The notes under the pieces: generated by a model | The model's database searches: none | Seen by the model: only the letters and a program-made list of their open reading frames with translations | What the model was told of the DNA's origin: nothing | Made by a program: the position numbers and the translations under genes | Part shown: positions 9,701 through 17,656 of the stretch, piece after piece | How the letters are laid out: the number at the start of each line of letters is the position of its first letter | Numbering within the stretch: position 1 is the stretch's first letter | NCBI RefSeq assembly: GCF_014636865.1 | Contig: NZ_BMER01000005.1 | Coordinates: 246,584-310,583 of the forward strand | DNA from: Parapedobacter pyrenivorans | Lineage (GTDB): Bacteria > Bacteroidota > Bacteroidia > Sphingobacteriales > Sphingobacteriaceae | Reading direction: 5' to 3' | DNA length: 64,000 nucleotides

Positions 9701-10037
9701 CATCTGGTCAAAACCCGGCGACATCGCAACCGAGCCCAGTCCGCAGAATGCAGCCAATTCGGCTGAGCCCTCATCGCGGTTCCTGATGGATGCGAGTTAC
9801 TTCCGTATCCGCAACATCGCACTTTCGTACAACCTGCCCGGCGCCACCGTCGAAAAACTCGGGCTGGCCGGGTTGACCGTCTCCCTTACCGCAGACAATG
9901 TGTATACATTTACCAACTTCCTGGGGCAGGATCCCCAGACCTCCATTGTCTCCGAAAGCTGGACCATGCCCGGGGTTGCCGACTTCAAGTACCCCAACAA
10001 CCGGCAGTTTCTGATCAACATCAATTGTAGGTTTTAA
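6750..10037 (+). CDS. SusC/RagA TonB-dependent transporter with STN domain
   Basis: The 1095-residue outer-membrane protein has a signal peptide (about 1-31), an STN domain (about 36-95, EVSLRVKNASLEEVLREIRS), a carboxypeptidase-regulatory-like domain (about 115-195), a plug with the SusC hallmark LEEVVVSVGY and LRGVSSINASQQPLVVVDG, and a 22-strand type barrel ending in an aromatic (NCRF). It imports oligosaccharides bound by SusD, driven by TonB. The STN domain contacts FecR, which links it functionally to the two genes upstream. The stop codon overlaps the SusD start by one base, so the two are translationally coupled. The substrate cannot be read from sequence. Confidence 0.95.
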   Translation: MKFSKHACSIFLAMKLTLFFVLWFSLYASAEALSQEVSLRVKNASLEEVLREIRSKTGFTFIYDAQYLREAAPITLNLRETPVDEALKAVFSGQPFRYVVREKTIIIIPQDGTRTAPAQVTVSGTVLDERGEPIDGASVLEKGTTNGTSTNARGEFTLTLRGQGATLVIQSIGYGTREVAADESPLRIMLQSEEALLEEVVVSVGYSQVKPEELTSAVSVVKADKLLDVTANNVGTMLQGKIPGLQIINSSGQPGAAPEIRLRGVSSINASQQPLVVVDGIIGGNYDPNDVESITVLKDAGATAMYGSQANAGVLIVTTKTATQDRNTFEARLTTGIKTADFGTMQLMNGAELYEHQKQLYRDYIVGGTANSYKIDLLKFYNERPLTLRDQNFNWTKESFRPAPTTTAYVSLRGKTEKNSYYAAASYYNETGSFLNTDYQRLNLRANTEYRFSERLKVRNNLNLSASMGKSYDYMDMYYTFLNLPWDNPYDEAGAARYVDGNVPFRWWSRDKVNPVHTIENSDHPYKGFDANYDFVLEYQIMPWLTFSSSSRLSAGYNKGTNYFSPVVAGQYHGTGFLDETNSLFYGGITNNLLRFDTDFGRHSLNGLAGVALEGGRSEYSGGSGRGLPEGLRVLNVVSNSQVVSGYFDRSALQSLISQVNYNYDSRYFLTASYRIDGSSAFPEGNQYAGFPAVSGAWFVSNEPFLENHPVVSSLKLRASYGVTGTQDIGSSRFLGLFALSSQYNSAVAAIPYQLANPGLTWEGKHQYNVGLDLSLFKRVNLTVDAYRNVTKDLLLQVSQPPSIGFEVRWENAGNVVNKGLEIGIDANPVQSTNWDWNTGVVVSFNDNTLSGLPSEIIRTTSRSVSQIYRNDGQLYEFYMPKWAGVDPQTGAPLWEKLVYDTDGAAVGRELTSNYAEATHQEVGSALPRYQGGFNNALRYRNFALQVNTAFSYGNKVFSNDLRYVFNDGHEPYYNQVRRPEGTVIWSKPGDIATEPSPQNAANSAEPSSRFLMDASYFRIRNIALSYNLPGATVEKLGLAGLTVSLTADNVYTFTNFLGQDPQTSIVSESWTMPGVADFKYPNNRQFLININCRF

Positions 10038-11560
10038 TGATAACGAACATGAAAATCCATCTATATTTTCTCGGCTTATTCTGCGGCCTGCTGTGCAGCA
10101 GCTGCGACCTCGTGGTCGAGCCTTCAGACTCCCTCACCACCGGTACGTTGGTTACCACCAGCGATGGACTCCGGAATGCCCTGAACGGGGCATATTCTCT
10201 CTTCAAAGATCACGTTGAATTCAACGGGGTGGTCAGCGCCAATAACATGTACCTGCGGCAGTACTTCCAGCTTTCGGACTTTGCCAGCGACGACATCGTG
10301 TGTGGCCAGGTAACCACCGACCCCTTGTGGTACAGCTTCACTCAGGATCATACGCCCACTCAGGCCAATACCCGTTTCTTCTGGTATATTTCCTATAAGA
10401 TCATCAATACGGTCAATACCGTCATCGAGGCTGTTGAGCAGCAGGGCGAAATCAATGCCGAAACCGAGCAATTGCTGGGTGAGTGCTACTTTCTGCGGGC
10501 CTTTGCCCATTTCAATCTGGTGCGCCTGTTTGCCAAACCCTATACCCACGATCCTAATGCGCTGGGCATCATCCTGCGGCTTTCGCTTGATGAAGCCGCC
10601 GCCAAGGAGCGGGCCACGGTGAGCGAGGTGTACCAAGCCGTCATTGCCGATGCCGAGCGTGGTGCTTCGCTGATGAATAATGCGCGTGGCACCCAGTATG
10701 CATCCAAAGAAGCCGCATGGGCCTTGTTATCGCGCATATACCTGTATATGGAAAACCACGAGCAAACCATCCAGTATGCCGATCAGGTGATCAATTCGGG
10801 CCGGTTTACGTTAACAACGGCCGATACGTACCCCTCGCTGTTTCCCAATGCGGTATCGGGCAGTGAAACCATCTTCTGCGTGGCATTCACCAGCGTGGAT
10901 GACTACGGGCGGGGCTCCATTGCTTCCATGGTGTATTCAGATGGTAATTCGGGTTGGGGCGAGGAGTTTGCCTCGGCGTCCCTCCGTGCACTCATGGAAG
11001 ATACGCCCGAAGACGTACGCTGGTCTTATATCGAATCGTCGACCGACGAATCCGGAGCCGTGAGGCGGCTGAATGGCATTCCCATCCACTACATCCGCAA
11101 GTTCTCTTACCAGGATGGTAATCCCAACCTGAGTTCACCCATTATGTTCCGGCTCGCCGAGCTTTACCTCAACCGCGCGGAAGCCAAGGCCAAGAGCAAC
11201 CGGGCGGGCGAAGCGCTGGACGACCTGGACATCATCCGTACCAACCGGGGGCTCTTAGGCCACCTGTACCAAGGGCAGGCCCCGGCCGGTCTTACGGCGC
11301 TGGAGGCGGTATGGAACGAACGGCGCATCGAGCTGGCCTTCGAGGGGCACCGCATGTTTGACATTTATCGCAACAAGCAGGACCTGGTGCGCGATTACTG
11401 GGGGTACCACCTCGTAGGGCTGCGCGAGTCCGATATCGATCTGTCGCGGAAGCCGACCGGCTTTGCTAACATCCGGCTGGACTGGCAACATCCCCGCAGC
11501 ATTTATCACATTCCCATTGACGAAATATTGAGCAACTCCTCAGCTACCCAAAATCCCTAA
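10037..11560 (+). CDS. SusD/RagB family glycan-binding lipoprotein
   Basis: This 507-residue protein has a lipoprotein signal (hydrophobic stretch then LLCSSC) and SusD features: TPR-like helical repeats, the GECYFLRAFAHFNLVRLF motif, FRLAELYLNRAEAKAK, and the terminal region VWNERRIELAFEGHRMFDIYR. SusD caps the SusC barrel at the cell surface and delivers glycan to it. An ATG at 10049 (MKIHLYF) is an equally good start. It is the second gene of the SusC operon and is followed after 10 bases by a PKD lipoprotein that probably also sits on the surface. Confidence 0.94.
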   Translation: MITNMKIHLYFLGLFCGLLCSSCDLVVEPSDSLTTGTLVTTSDGLRNALNGAYSLFKDHVEFNGVVSANNMYLRQYFQLSDFASDDIVCGQVTTDPLWYSFTQDHTPTQANTRFFWYISYKIINTVNTVIEAVEQQGEINAETEQLLGECYFLRAFAHFNLVRLFAKPYTHDPNALGIILRLSLDEAAAKERATVSEVYQAVIADAERGASLMNNARGTQYASKEAAWALLSRIYLYMENHEQTIQYADQVINSGRFTLTTADTYPSLFPNAVSGSETIFCVAFTSVDDYGRGSIASMVYSDGNSGWGEEFASASLRALMEDTPEDVRWSYIESSTDESGAVRRLNGIPIHYIRKFSYQDGNPNLSSPIMFRLAELYLNRAEAKAKSNRAGEALDDLDIIRTNRGLLGHLYQGQAPAGLTALEAVWNERRIELAFEGHRMFDIYRNKQDLVRDYWGYHLVGLRESDIDLSRKPTGFANIRLDWQHPRSIYHIPIDEILSNSSATQNP

Positions 11561-11570
11561 TCGTAAGCTC

Positions 11571-12434
11571 ATGAAAAAATTCAGTTATATCATCACAGTG
11601 CTCGCAGTCGGACTGGCGGCGGGCAGCTGCACCAAGTTTCAGGCCATCCCGGTTCCGGAGGTCGATATTTTATTCGAACTGGCGGTAGACGGGAATGAAG
11701 TATCCTTCGCCAACAAAACCGAAGGCGGCGAAAGCTATCGCTGGGAATTCGGAGACGGGAATGAATCGACGGATGAGCACCCTACACACCAGTACCCCGG
11801 CAAAGGTAAATACGTGGCCACGCTATATGTTACCGTTGCCGGCGGAAAAACCTTCGAAGGCTCTACGGTGATCAACATCGCCAAAACCTCCCCGGTCCGG
11901 ATCGGTGACAATACACTTTCCGATTGGGCGGCCGTCAGCCAGCATGTCATTGATCCGGGTGCAACAGGGGGCATTGTCAACGAAGTCAAATTAGACTACG
12001 ACGGCAATTACGTATACCTGTATATCGATCTCGATACTCGGCCCGCGGCAGGAGACATCTTTGATTTTTACCTCGATACCGACAATAGTGCCGGTACCGG
12101 TTTGCTCACAGGTTCCTTTTCCGAAGGGGGCTACGACGTGCTGTTGGAAGGGCCATTATTGGCAGGGGGCTTGGATGTGTTTTACCACGTAGGGGAGCAG
12201 TCGGCCTTTAGTTTCGCCCAGCAGTCTATCGCAGATTACTACACATTAGGTACCGTAGAGACGACGGGCAATACTACCCGGTTCGAAATGCGCATCGAGC
12301 GGGGCAAGCTCAAATTCCTTACCGGCGGGGGGCTGCGGCTCGGTATCGCCGTTACGAAGAGCGACTGGTCGGCAGAGCTGGGGCGTGCGCCGGGTGCGGG
12401 GCAATCAGCGTATGAGCTGCTCATGGACGAATAA
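11571..12434 (+). CDS. PKD-domain surface lipoprotein
   Basis: The 287-residue product has a clear lipobox (GLAAGSC, Cys20), a PKD domain at about 40-105 with the hallmark WEFGDGNESTDEHPTHQY, and a second beta-rich module at about 110-285 containing DYDGNYVYLYIDLDT and FDFYLDTDNSAGTG. The second module resembles sugar-binding jelly rolls of the CBM9/DOMON kind, but I cannot assign it to a family. Its place directly after SusD suggests a SusE-like accessory glycan-binding lipoprotein. The gap to SusD is 10 bases and to the next gene 24 bases, so it belongs to the same operon. Confidence 0.8.
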   Translation: MKKFSYIITVLAVGLAAGSCTKFQAIPVPEVDILFELAVDGNEVSFANKTEGGESYRWEFGDGNESTDEHPTHQYPGKGKYVATLYVTVAGGKTFEGSTVINIAKTSPVRIGDNTLSDWAAVSQHVIDPGATGGIVNEVKLDYDGNYVYLYIDLDTRPAAGDIFDFYLDTDNSAGTGLLTGSFSEGGYDVLLEGPLLAGGLDVFYHVGEQSAFSFAQQSIADYYTLGTVETTGNTTRFEMRIERGKLKFLTGGGLRLGIAVTKSDWSAELGRAPGAGQSAYELLMDE

Positions 12435-12458
12435 GAACGACAACTAATCGATAAATCG

Positions 12459-13574
12459 ATGGAGCCAATTACCGGAAAACCACCAACCGTGCGCGTTTTG
12501 TCACTGGATGTGATGCGCGGATTGATTATGCTACTGCTTGCTGCCGAGGCCTGTGGCGTGTATGAAGCATTTGCCCACGTGTTTCCCGCTGGGCCGGGCC
12601 ATGTACTGGTCGAGCAATTCTTCCACCACGAATGGCACGGGCTCCGTGCGTGGGACCTGGTCCAGCCCGGTTTCATGCTGATTGCGGGCACGTCGCTGTA
12701 CTTATCGTGGAGCCGCAGATCCCAGCAGGGCATCCGTTGGTCTACCCATTTCCGGAGTGTTGCCTGGCGCTCGCTCAAGCTGTTTGCCTGCGGCGTGGCG
12801 CTCCACTGCGTGTATTCCGGCCAGCTGGTTTGGGAGCTGTGGAACGTACTGACCCAGCTAGCGGCCACCACGCTGATTGCCTACCTGATAATCCGGTGGC
12901 CCACCATCTGGCAACTCCTATTTAGCTTGGTGCTGCTGGTGCTGACCGAATGCCTGTACCGCTTCATCCTAGTGCCCGGTTTCGAGCAGCCCTTCGTCAA
13001 AGGCGAGAATTTCGGCGCGTATTTCGATTACCTCATCATGGGCAAGCACAATGGCGGTGGGTGGGCGGCCATCAATTTCATTCCGACGGCCGCCCATACC
13101 ATCTGGGGCGTACTGGCCGGCAAGCTATTGATCAGCAGCCAACCTGTGGCTGCCCAGATCCGGAAGCTAATCTGGGCCGGTTTGGCAGGGCTGCTGGCCG
13201 GCTACCTCCTAGACTGGACCGCTGCTACGCCGATCATCAAGCGCATCAGCACCTCATCGTTTGTGCTGGTTTCCGGCGGCTACATCCTGCTGCTTATGGC
13301 TTTCTTCCGGTGGTTGGTAGATGTACGCGGGTACAACCGGTACGCTTGGGTATTTGTGGTTATCGGCATGAATCCGATTTTTATTTACCTGTTTTTCGAA
13401 ACGGTGGGCAAGCAATGGTTCAACGGCATCGTCGGCATCTTCGTGGGCGGTGGGCTGGAGCTGCTTGCCGCGCCCTCCGGGCTTGTTTTGGTCGCCGTGG
13501 CCTTGGTCTCCCTGTTTTTGGAGTGGCTGCTTTGCTATTGGCTGTATCAGCGACGGATCTTTTTTAAACTTTAA
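12459..13574 (+). CDS. DUF5009/HGSNAT-like membrane acyltransferase
   Basis: This 371-residue integral membrane protein has about ten hydrophobic segments and the motifs of the heparan-alpha-glucosaminide N-acetyltransferase-like family (COG4299/DUF5009): LSLDVMRGLIMLLLAAE at the first helix, HHEWHGLRAWDLVQPGFMLI, and LLDWTAATPIIKRISTSSF. The human relative moves acetyl groups across the lysosomal membrane onto glucosamine. In Bacteroidota such genes sit in glycan loci and may acetylate or deacylate an imported sugar at the inner membrane. It is in the same operon, four bases before the next gene. The acyl donor and acceptor are unknown. Confidence 0.75.
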   Translation: MEPITGKPPTVRVLSLDVMRGLIMLLLAAEACGVYEAFAHVFPAGPGHVLVEQFFHHEWHGLRAWDLVQPGFMLIAGTSLYLSWSRRSQQGIRWSTHFRSVAWRSLKLFACGVALHCVYSGQLVWELWNVLTQLAATTLIAYLIIRWPTIWQLLFSLVLLVLTECLYRFILVPGFEQPFVKGENFGAYFDYLIMGKHNGGGWAAINFIPTAAHTIWGVLAGKLLISSQPVAAQIRKLIWAGLAGLLAGYLLDWTAATPIIKRISTSSFVLVSGGYILLLMAFFRWLVDVRGYNRYAWVFVVIGMNPIFIYLFFETVGKQWFNGIVGIFVGGGLELLAAPSGLVLVAVALVSLFLEWLLCYWLYQRRIFFKL

Positions 13575-13578
13575 TGCG

Positions 13579-15132
13579 ATGCACAGACTATTCACAATAA
13601 CCAGCACAGCCAGCGTCACGCTGTTCGCTGCGCTGCTGGTATACACCTGCAGGCCGGCCACCAAAGATTTGCCGTTGGTGAGCGGGGTCCACATTACTTA
13701 CACGGCAAGCGATGCCGATTTCCCCAATCCCGAGCGCGGATTTTACCGGTATTCCGAAACCCGTACCAGCCAGTTCACAGGGTTGGATGCTACCGAGCTG
13801 CAGGGATACCGTAGCCCGCAGCAAACATCGTCGGCCAACTATGAGGTGGTCAGTACGCTGGTATTCCGGTACTACATCCTGGATAATTTCAGGGATGGCC
13901 CCATTTCGGATGCCATCCTCACGGCACTGGATGCCGATATGGATGCGGTGCGGAGCGCGGGCGTCAAGATCATCCCGCGGTTTGTATATACTGTCACCGC
14001 TGCGGCCGGCAACTGCCCCGAGGGATTCATCTGTCCGCCCTATGGCGATGCGCCCAAGGCGGTCGTGCTGAATCACATCCAGCAACTCAAACCCTTTTTC
14101 GAGCAGCATGCCGACGTAATCGCCAGCGTACAAATGGGTTTTATCGGTACATGGGGTGAGCAATACTATTCCGACTATTTCGGCGATCCTTCGGGCAACG
14201 GTGGGCAGGACTACCGGCTTACGGATGCCAATTGGCAAGACCGTTTGGATGTACTGCGTGCGCTTTTGGAGGCAGTTCCCGAAGACCGCATGGTGCAGGT
14301 GCGCTATCCGCAGATCAAGCAGCGCTACGTGTATGGCATCGATGCGCCGATAGGGTCGGAGCCGTTGGCTGCCGCCGAAGCCTTTACCGCTACCGATAAG
14401 GCGCGCATCGGCTTGCACAACGATTGCTTTCTCTCCGGGCCGAATGATATCGGCACGTATGAAGACTATGGCAACAGCAGCCGCCCGCGCAGTTCGGATG
14501 CGGCGGTGGTGACCACGTTACGCAACTACATGAAGGAAGAGGGGCGATATGTCGTCGTTGGCGGCGAAACCTGCAGCGACGACTACAGTCCGCAGAACGA
14601 TTGCGAATCGGCAGGTATGGCCCAGCAGGAATTTGCAGACATGCATTACAGTTACCTCAATGCCCATTACAACAACGCGGTCAACAACGACTGGCAGGAT
14701 GGAGGCTGTATGGACGCCATCAAACGCAACCTCGGTTACCGGTTGGTGTTAAAAGACGCCACGCTGCCCGACCAGATTTTCCGTGGTGCAGAAAGCCGGA
14801 TCACCCTACGGCTTGAGAACAACGGCTATGCAGCCCCGTTCAATGCCCGGCCGCTGCTCTTGGTACTGCGCAATCAGGCTGATGGGGCCATCGTTTCGAT
14901 TCCCGTTCCGCAGGATGTGCGGACGTGGCATACCGGAGCCGTGCAATTTACCGCAGCGGTTTTGATCCCGCAGGAGCTCCCGGCCGGCACGTACGAATTG
15001 TTGTTGCACCTGCCCGATGCGTACGAGCGCCTGGCAGGGCGGCCCGAGTATAGCATCCGGCTGGCCAATGATGGTGTGTGGGAAGAAGCTACCGGCTATA
15101 ACCAGTTGCATCATGCTGTTCAAGTCAAGTAG
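13579..15132 (+). CDS. DUF4874/DUF4832 domain protein, putative glycan-active exported protein
   Basis: The 517-residue protein has an N-terminal export signal (hydrophobic stretch then LVYTC, a weak lipobox), a DUF4874 region starting with FPNPERGFYRYSE and containing VFRYYILDNF, AGVKIIPRF and MGFIGTWGEQYYSDYF, and a C-terminal DUF4832 beta domain (about 420-517). The first part reads like a TIM-barrel glycosidase, with strand-end acidic residues in GTWGE, but no glycoside-hydrolase number can be given. As last gene of the locus that starts with the ECF factor, it is the best candidate for a substrate-degrading function there. The start at 13579 was chosen because the signal peptide begins with it. 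Confidence 0.75.
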   Translation: MHRLFTITSTASVTLFAALLVYTCRPATKDLPLVSGVHITYTASDADFPNPERGFYRYSETRTSQFTGLDATELQGYRSPQQTSSANYEVVSTLVFRYYILDNFRDGPISDAILTALDADMDAVRSAGVKIIPRFVYTVTAAAGNCPEGFICPPYGDAPKAVVLNHIQQLKPFFEQHADVIASVQMGFIGTWGEQYYSDYFGDPSGNGGQDYRLTDANWQDRLDVLRALLEAVPEDRMVQVRYPQIKQRYVYGIDAPIGSEPLAAAEAFTATDKARIGLHNDCFLSGPNDIGTYEDYGNSSRPRSSDAAVVTTLRNYMKEEGRYVVVGGETCSDDYSPQNDCESAGMAQQEFADMHYSYLNAHYNNAVNNDWQDGGCMDAIKRNLGYRLVLKDATLPDQIFRGAESRITLRLENNGYAAPFNARPLLLVLRNQADGAIVSIPVPQDVRTWHTGAVQFTAAVLIPQELPAGTYELLLHLPDAYERLAGRPEYSIRLANDGVWEEATGYNQLHHAVQVK

Positions 15133-15143
15133 GCAGCGCGCAG

Positions 15144-16049
15144 CTAGGTCTTCTCCCATTTTTCACGGAAAAGTTCCTGCAGTGTGCCGATCTCCTGCCC
15201 ATATATGGTTTTCTTTCGGGTGCCGAAATACAATGTATTTTCCACGGGCACTGCTCCAGACCATATCCACTTCATATGCCCGGCCTCCATTTCTTCCCGG
15301 CACAGAAACTCCGGGATGATGGAAAAGCCCGTGCCACCACTCAGGCACCGGATGATCGAGCAGATGTTGGGCACGATATAGTTCGGGCGGAAATCCGGAT
15401 GTTCGCCGAAATTCTTCAACCAGAAATTTTTCAGGTACTCCATATCCGCAGCGGTGCTGTACCATAGCTGATGCCTCAGGAATTCGGCAACCTCAGCCAA
15501 GCGGCCATCCTCCAGCAGTGTTTTCACCGCTGCGGTATCCGTATGATTGCCGGCCACCAGAATGATGCGTTCCTTAGAAAACGGCACGTACTGCAGGTTT
15601 TTCTGGTTCCCCTTCTGCGGGGTGATGATCAAGTCCAGCAGGCCGGTATCCAGGTCGTGCTGCATTTGCGGATATTCCCCAAACTTAATGATCAGGTTAA
15701 ACGGCAAGCTGGCAATGTGTTCTTCCAGCGTGTACTGGAATGTCTCAAAACACATGCCCACGCTGATCGTCGGTCGCTCGGACTGCGAGCGCTTGTGGAA
15801 ATGCTGCTCGGCGATTTCCAGCTTCCGCAGCGGCTCCACCACAAAATTATAAAGCATTTTTCCCTTCTCCGTGGGTACCATGCGGCGGGCAGAGCGGTCA
15901 AATAGTTTACTGCCCGTGTAGGTTTCCAGCGAGTTCAGGTGCAGGCTCACCCCCGGCTGTGAGATGTACAGTTCCTGCGCGGCGGCAGAAAGCGTGCCCG
16001 TTTCGTAAATTGCCCTAAAGGTACGGAACCATTCCAGATTCAATTGCAT
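15144..16049 (-). CDS. LysR family transcriptional regulator
   Basis: The 301-residue protein has the LysR winged helix at residues 1-60 (LEWFRTFRAIYETGTLSAAA, SQPGVSLHLNSLE, LFDRSARRMVPTEKGK) and a periplasmic-binding-like effector domain (about 90-295). LysR regulators usually control a divergently encoded gene and themselves. Here the neighbour is an MdaB-type quinone reductase across a 96-base gap, so the regulator probably responds to quinones or electrophiles. I took the ATG at 16049, in front of MQLNLEW; the ATG at 16079 adds ten hydrophobic residues that do not fit the family. Confidence 0.9.
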   Translation of the reverse strand: MQLNLEWFRTFRAIYETGTLSAAAQELYISQPGVSLHLNSLETYTGSKLFDRSARRMVPTEKGKMLYNFVVEPLRKLEIAEQHFHKRSQSERPTISVGMCFETFQYTLEEHIASLPFNLIIKFGEYPQMQHDLDTGLLDLIITPQKGNQKNLQYVPFSKERIILVAGNHTDTAAVKTLLEDGRLAEVAEFLRHQLWYSTAADMEYLKNFWLKNFGEHPDFRPNYIVPNICSIIRCLSGGTGFSIIPEFLCREEMEAGHMKWIWSGAVPVENTLYFGTRKKTIYGQEIGTLQELFREKWEKT

Positions 16050-16068
16050 ATCTATCAGTATTATGATA

Positions 16069-16120
16069 CAAATATACAACTTAAGTTATTTTAATAATAA
16101 TTTTTACTTCACCACCTTTG
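16069..16120. promoter_or_regulatory. Divergent promoters between lysR and mdaB-like genes
   Basis: On the minus strand, TATATTTG (plus strand 16069-16076) is an exact -7 box for the LysR gene. On the plus strand CACCTTTG at 16113-16120 matches the -7 consensus except at its first base and lies 26 bases before the mdaB-like start. The AT-rich stretch between them is the expected LysR binding region. Confidence 0.5.
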
Positions 16121-16145
16121 CATCGGTTTAACTAAAGAATCAACA

Positions 16146-16745
16146 ATGAAGCATATATTTATCATCAACGGCGGGCAGCATTTCGCCCACTCCAGCGGAG
16201 CGTTCAATGCGACGCTCACCCGGTGGACGGCAGATTTACTTACGGAAAAAGGCTATAGCATCCGCATCACCGACATCAATGACGATTTTGACGCGATTGC
16301 CGAAGCCGAACATTTCAAGTGGGCAGATACCATCATTTACCATTTCCCAATCTGGTGGTTTCAGGTACCCAACAGGCTGAAACGGTACATCGACGAAGTC
16401 TTTACCGCTGGCCACAACAACGGCATTTACGCCAGCGATGGGCGTTCGCGCCGAAACCCCGCGATCAACTACGGTACCGGGGGGTTGATGCATGGGAAGA
16501 CATACATGGTTACCTCCAGTTGGAACGCCCCGGATACGGCCTTCACACTGCCGGGTGAATTCTTCGACCAGACTCCGGTGGATGAGGGCGTGCTATTGGG
16601 CTTTCACAAAATGAACCAATTTACGGGCATGGCGCGTATCCCCGGGTTCCACTTCCACGATTTGGAAAAGAACGTTACACCGGAACGCATCGAAAACTAT
16701 AGAGAACAATACATACACCACATCAACACGTATTTCCATGGCTGA
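16146..16745 (+). CDS. mdaB: NAD(P)H-dependent quinone oxidoreductase, MdaB-like
   Basis: This 199-residue flavodoxin-fold protein begins IFIINGGQHFAHSSGAFN and contains ADTIIYHFPIWWFQVPNRLK, the PxWWFxxPxxxK pattern of MdaB/modulator-of-drug-activity quinone reductases, and GGLMHGKTYMVTSSWNAP. The enzyme family reduces quinones by two electrons with FAD, avoiding semiquinones. It lies divergent from a LysR regulator and its end overlaps the next gene by eight bases, so the two form an operon. The length matches the family. The LysR pairing supports an inducible detoxification role. Confidence 0.85.
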   Translation: MKHIFIINGGQHFAHSSGAFNATLTRWTADLLTEKGYSIRITDINDDFDAIAEAEHFKWADTIIYHFPIWWFQVPNRLKRYIDEVFTAGHNNGIYASDGRSRRNPAINYGTGGLMHGKTYMVTSSWNAPDTAFTLPGEFFDQTPVDEGVLLGFHKMNQFTGMARIPGFHFHDLEKNVTPERIENYREQYIHHINTYFHG

Positions 16746-17634
16746 TCACACCTCTCAAGTATTCATCACCGGCATTACCGGATACATCGGCGGCTCGGTG
16801 GCCACGAAATTGCAGGCCATGGGCTATCAGGTCAGGGGCCTTGTGCGCAGGGAGAGCGACCTGCAATGGCTCCGCTCCCAGGGCATGGACGGCCTAGTCG
16901 GTACCATCCATCAAACCGATATCGTAGCAGCCGCTGTGTCGCGGGCTAACATCATCATTCACACTGCGGATTCGGCGGACGACCCCTATGCAGTGGATAC
17001 GTTCCTGCGTCTCCTGGAAGGCACGGGCAAGACGTTCCTGTTTACCTCCGGTTCAGCGATATTGGGCGGAAAGGAAAACGGCGAAGCCAATCCATTTGCG
17101 TACACCGAAGATTTTCCGCTGGAGCCCCGTCTGGAGATGGCCTCCCGGGTACTGATCAACAGCGCCATCCTCCGTTCGGCCCAACGTGGTGTGCGAAGCA
17201 TCGTGATGGTGCCCACCATGGTTTACGGCGAAGGCCTCGGCCGCAAAAAAGAAAGCATTCAATTGCCGGCGCTGGTGGCTTATTCCAAAGAAAAAGGGCA
17301 CGGGGTTTATTTTGGCACGGGGGCTAACATCTGGTCAAACCTGCACATCGAAGACCTTGCCGACCTATATATCCTGGCCCTGCAGCGCGCAAAAGCCGGA
17401 TCGATTTATTATGCCGAAAACGGGTGGTCTACCCTAAAAAATCTGGCCGAAAATATCAGCGCTCGCCTTGGCCTCCAGCCGGCACGTTCGGTCAGCATCC
17501 AGGAAGCCGTGGATCGGTTTGGCCCAGCCGGTGGCTATTTCGGCTTTGGCTCCAATAGTTTCTGCAGCGCCGATAAGGCCCGCAGGGAGCTCGGCTGGGC
17601 CCCGCAGTATTCATCCATCGTTCCATTCATCTAG
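16738..17634 (+). CDS. NAD-dependent epimerase/dehydratase family protein
   Basis: The 298-residue protein is an extended short-chain dehydrogenase: Rossmann motif FITGITGYIGGSVATKL near residue 9, TSGSAILGG in the active-site strand region, and VYGEG further on. The usual YxxxK pair is not evident, since the expected position reads ASRVLINSAIL, so it may be an atypical NmrA-like member that senses or binds NAD(P) rather than a classical epimerase. It overlaps the MdaB-like gene by eight bases and is probably under the same LysR control. Confidence 0.75.
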   Translation: MADHTSQVFITGITGYIGGSVATKLQAMGYQVRGLVRRESDLQWLRSQGMDGLVGTIHQTDIVAAAVSRANIIIHTADSADDPYAVDTFLRLLEGTGKTFLFTSGSAILGGKENGEANPFAYTEDFPLEPRLEMASRVLINSAILRSAQRGVRSIVMVPTMVYGEGLGRKKESIQLPALVAYSKEKGHGVYFGTGANIWSNLHIEDLADLYILALQRAKAGSIYYAENGWSTLKNLAENISARLGLQPARSVSIQEAVDRFGPAGGYFGFGSNSFCSADKARRELGWAPQYSSIVPFI

Positions 17635-17656
17635 CTTTAGCGCCCCGGCAATGCGG

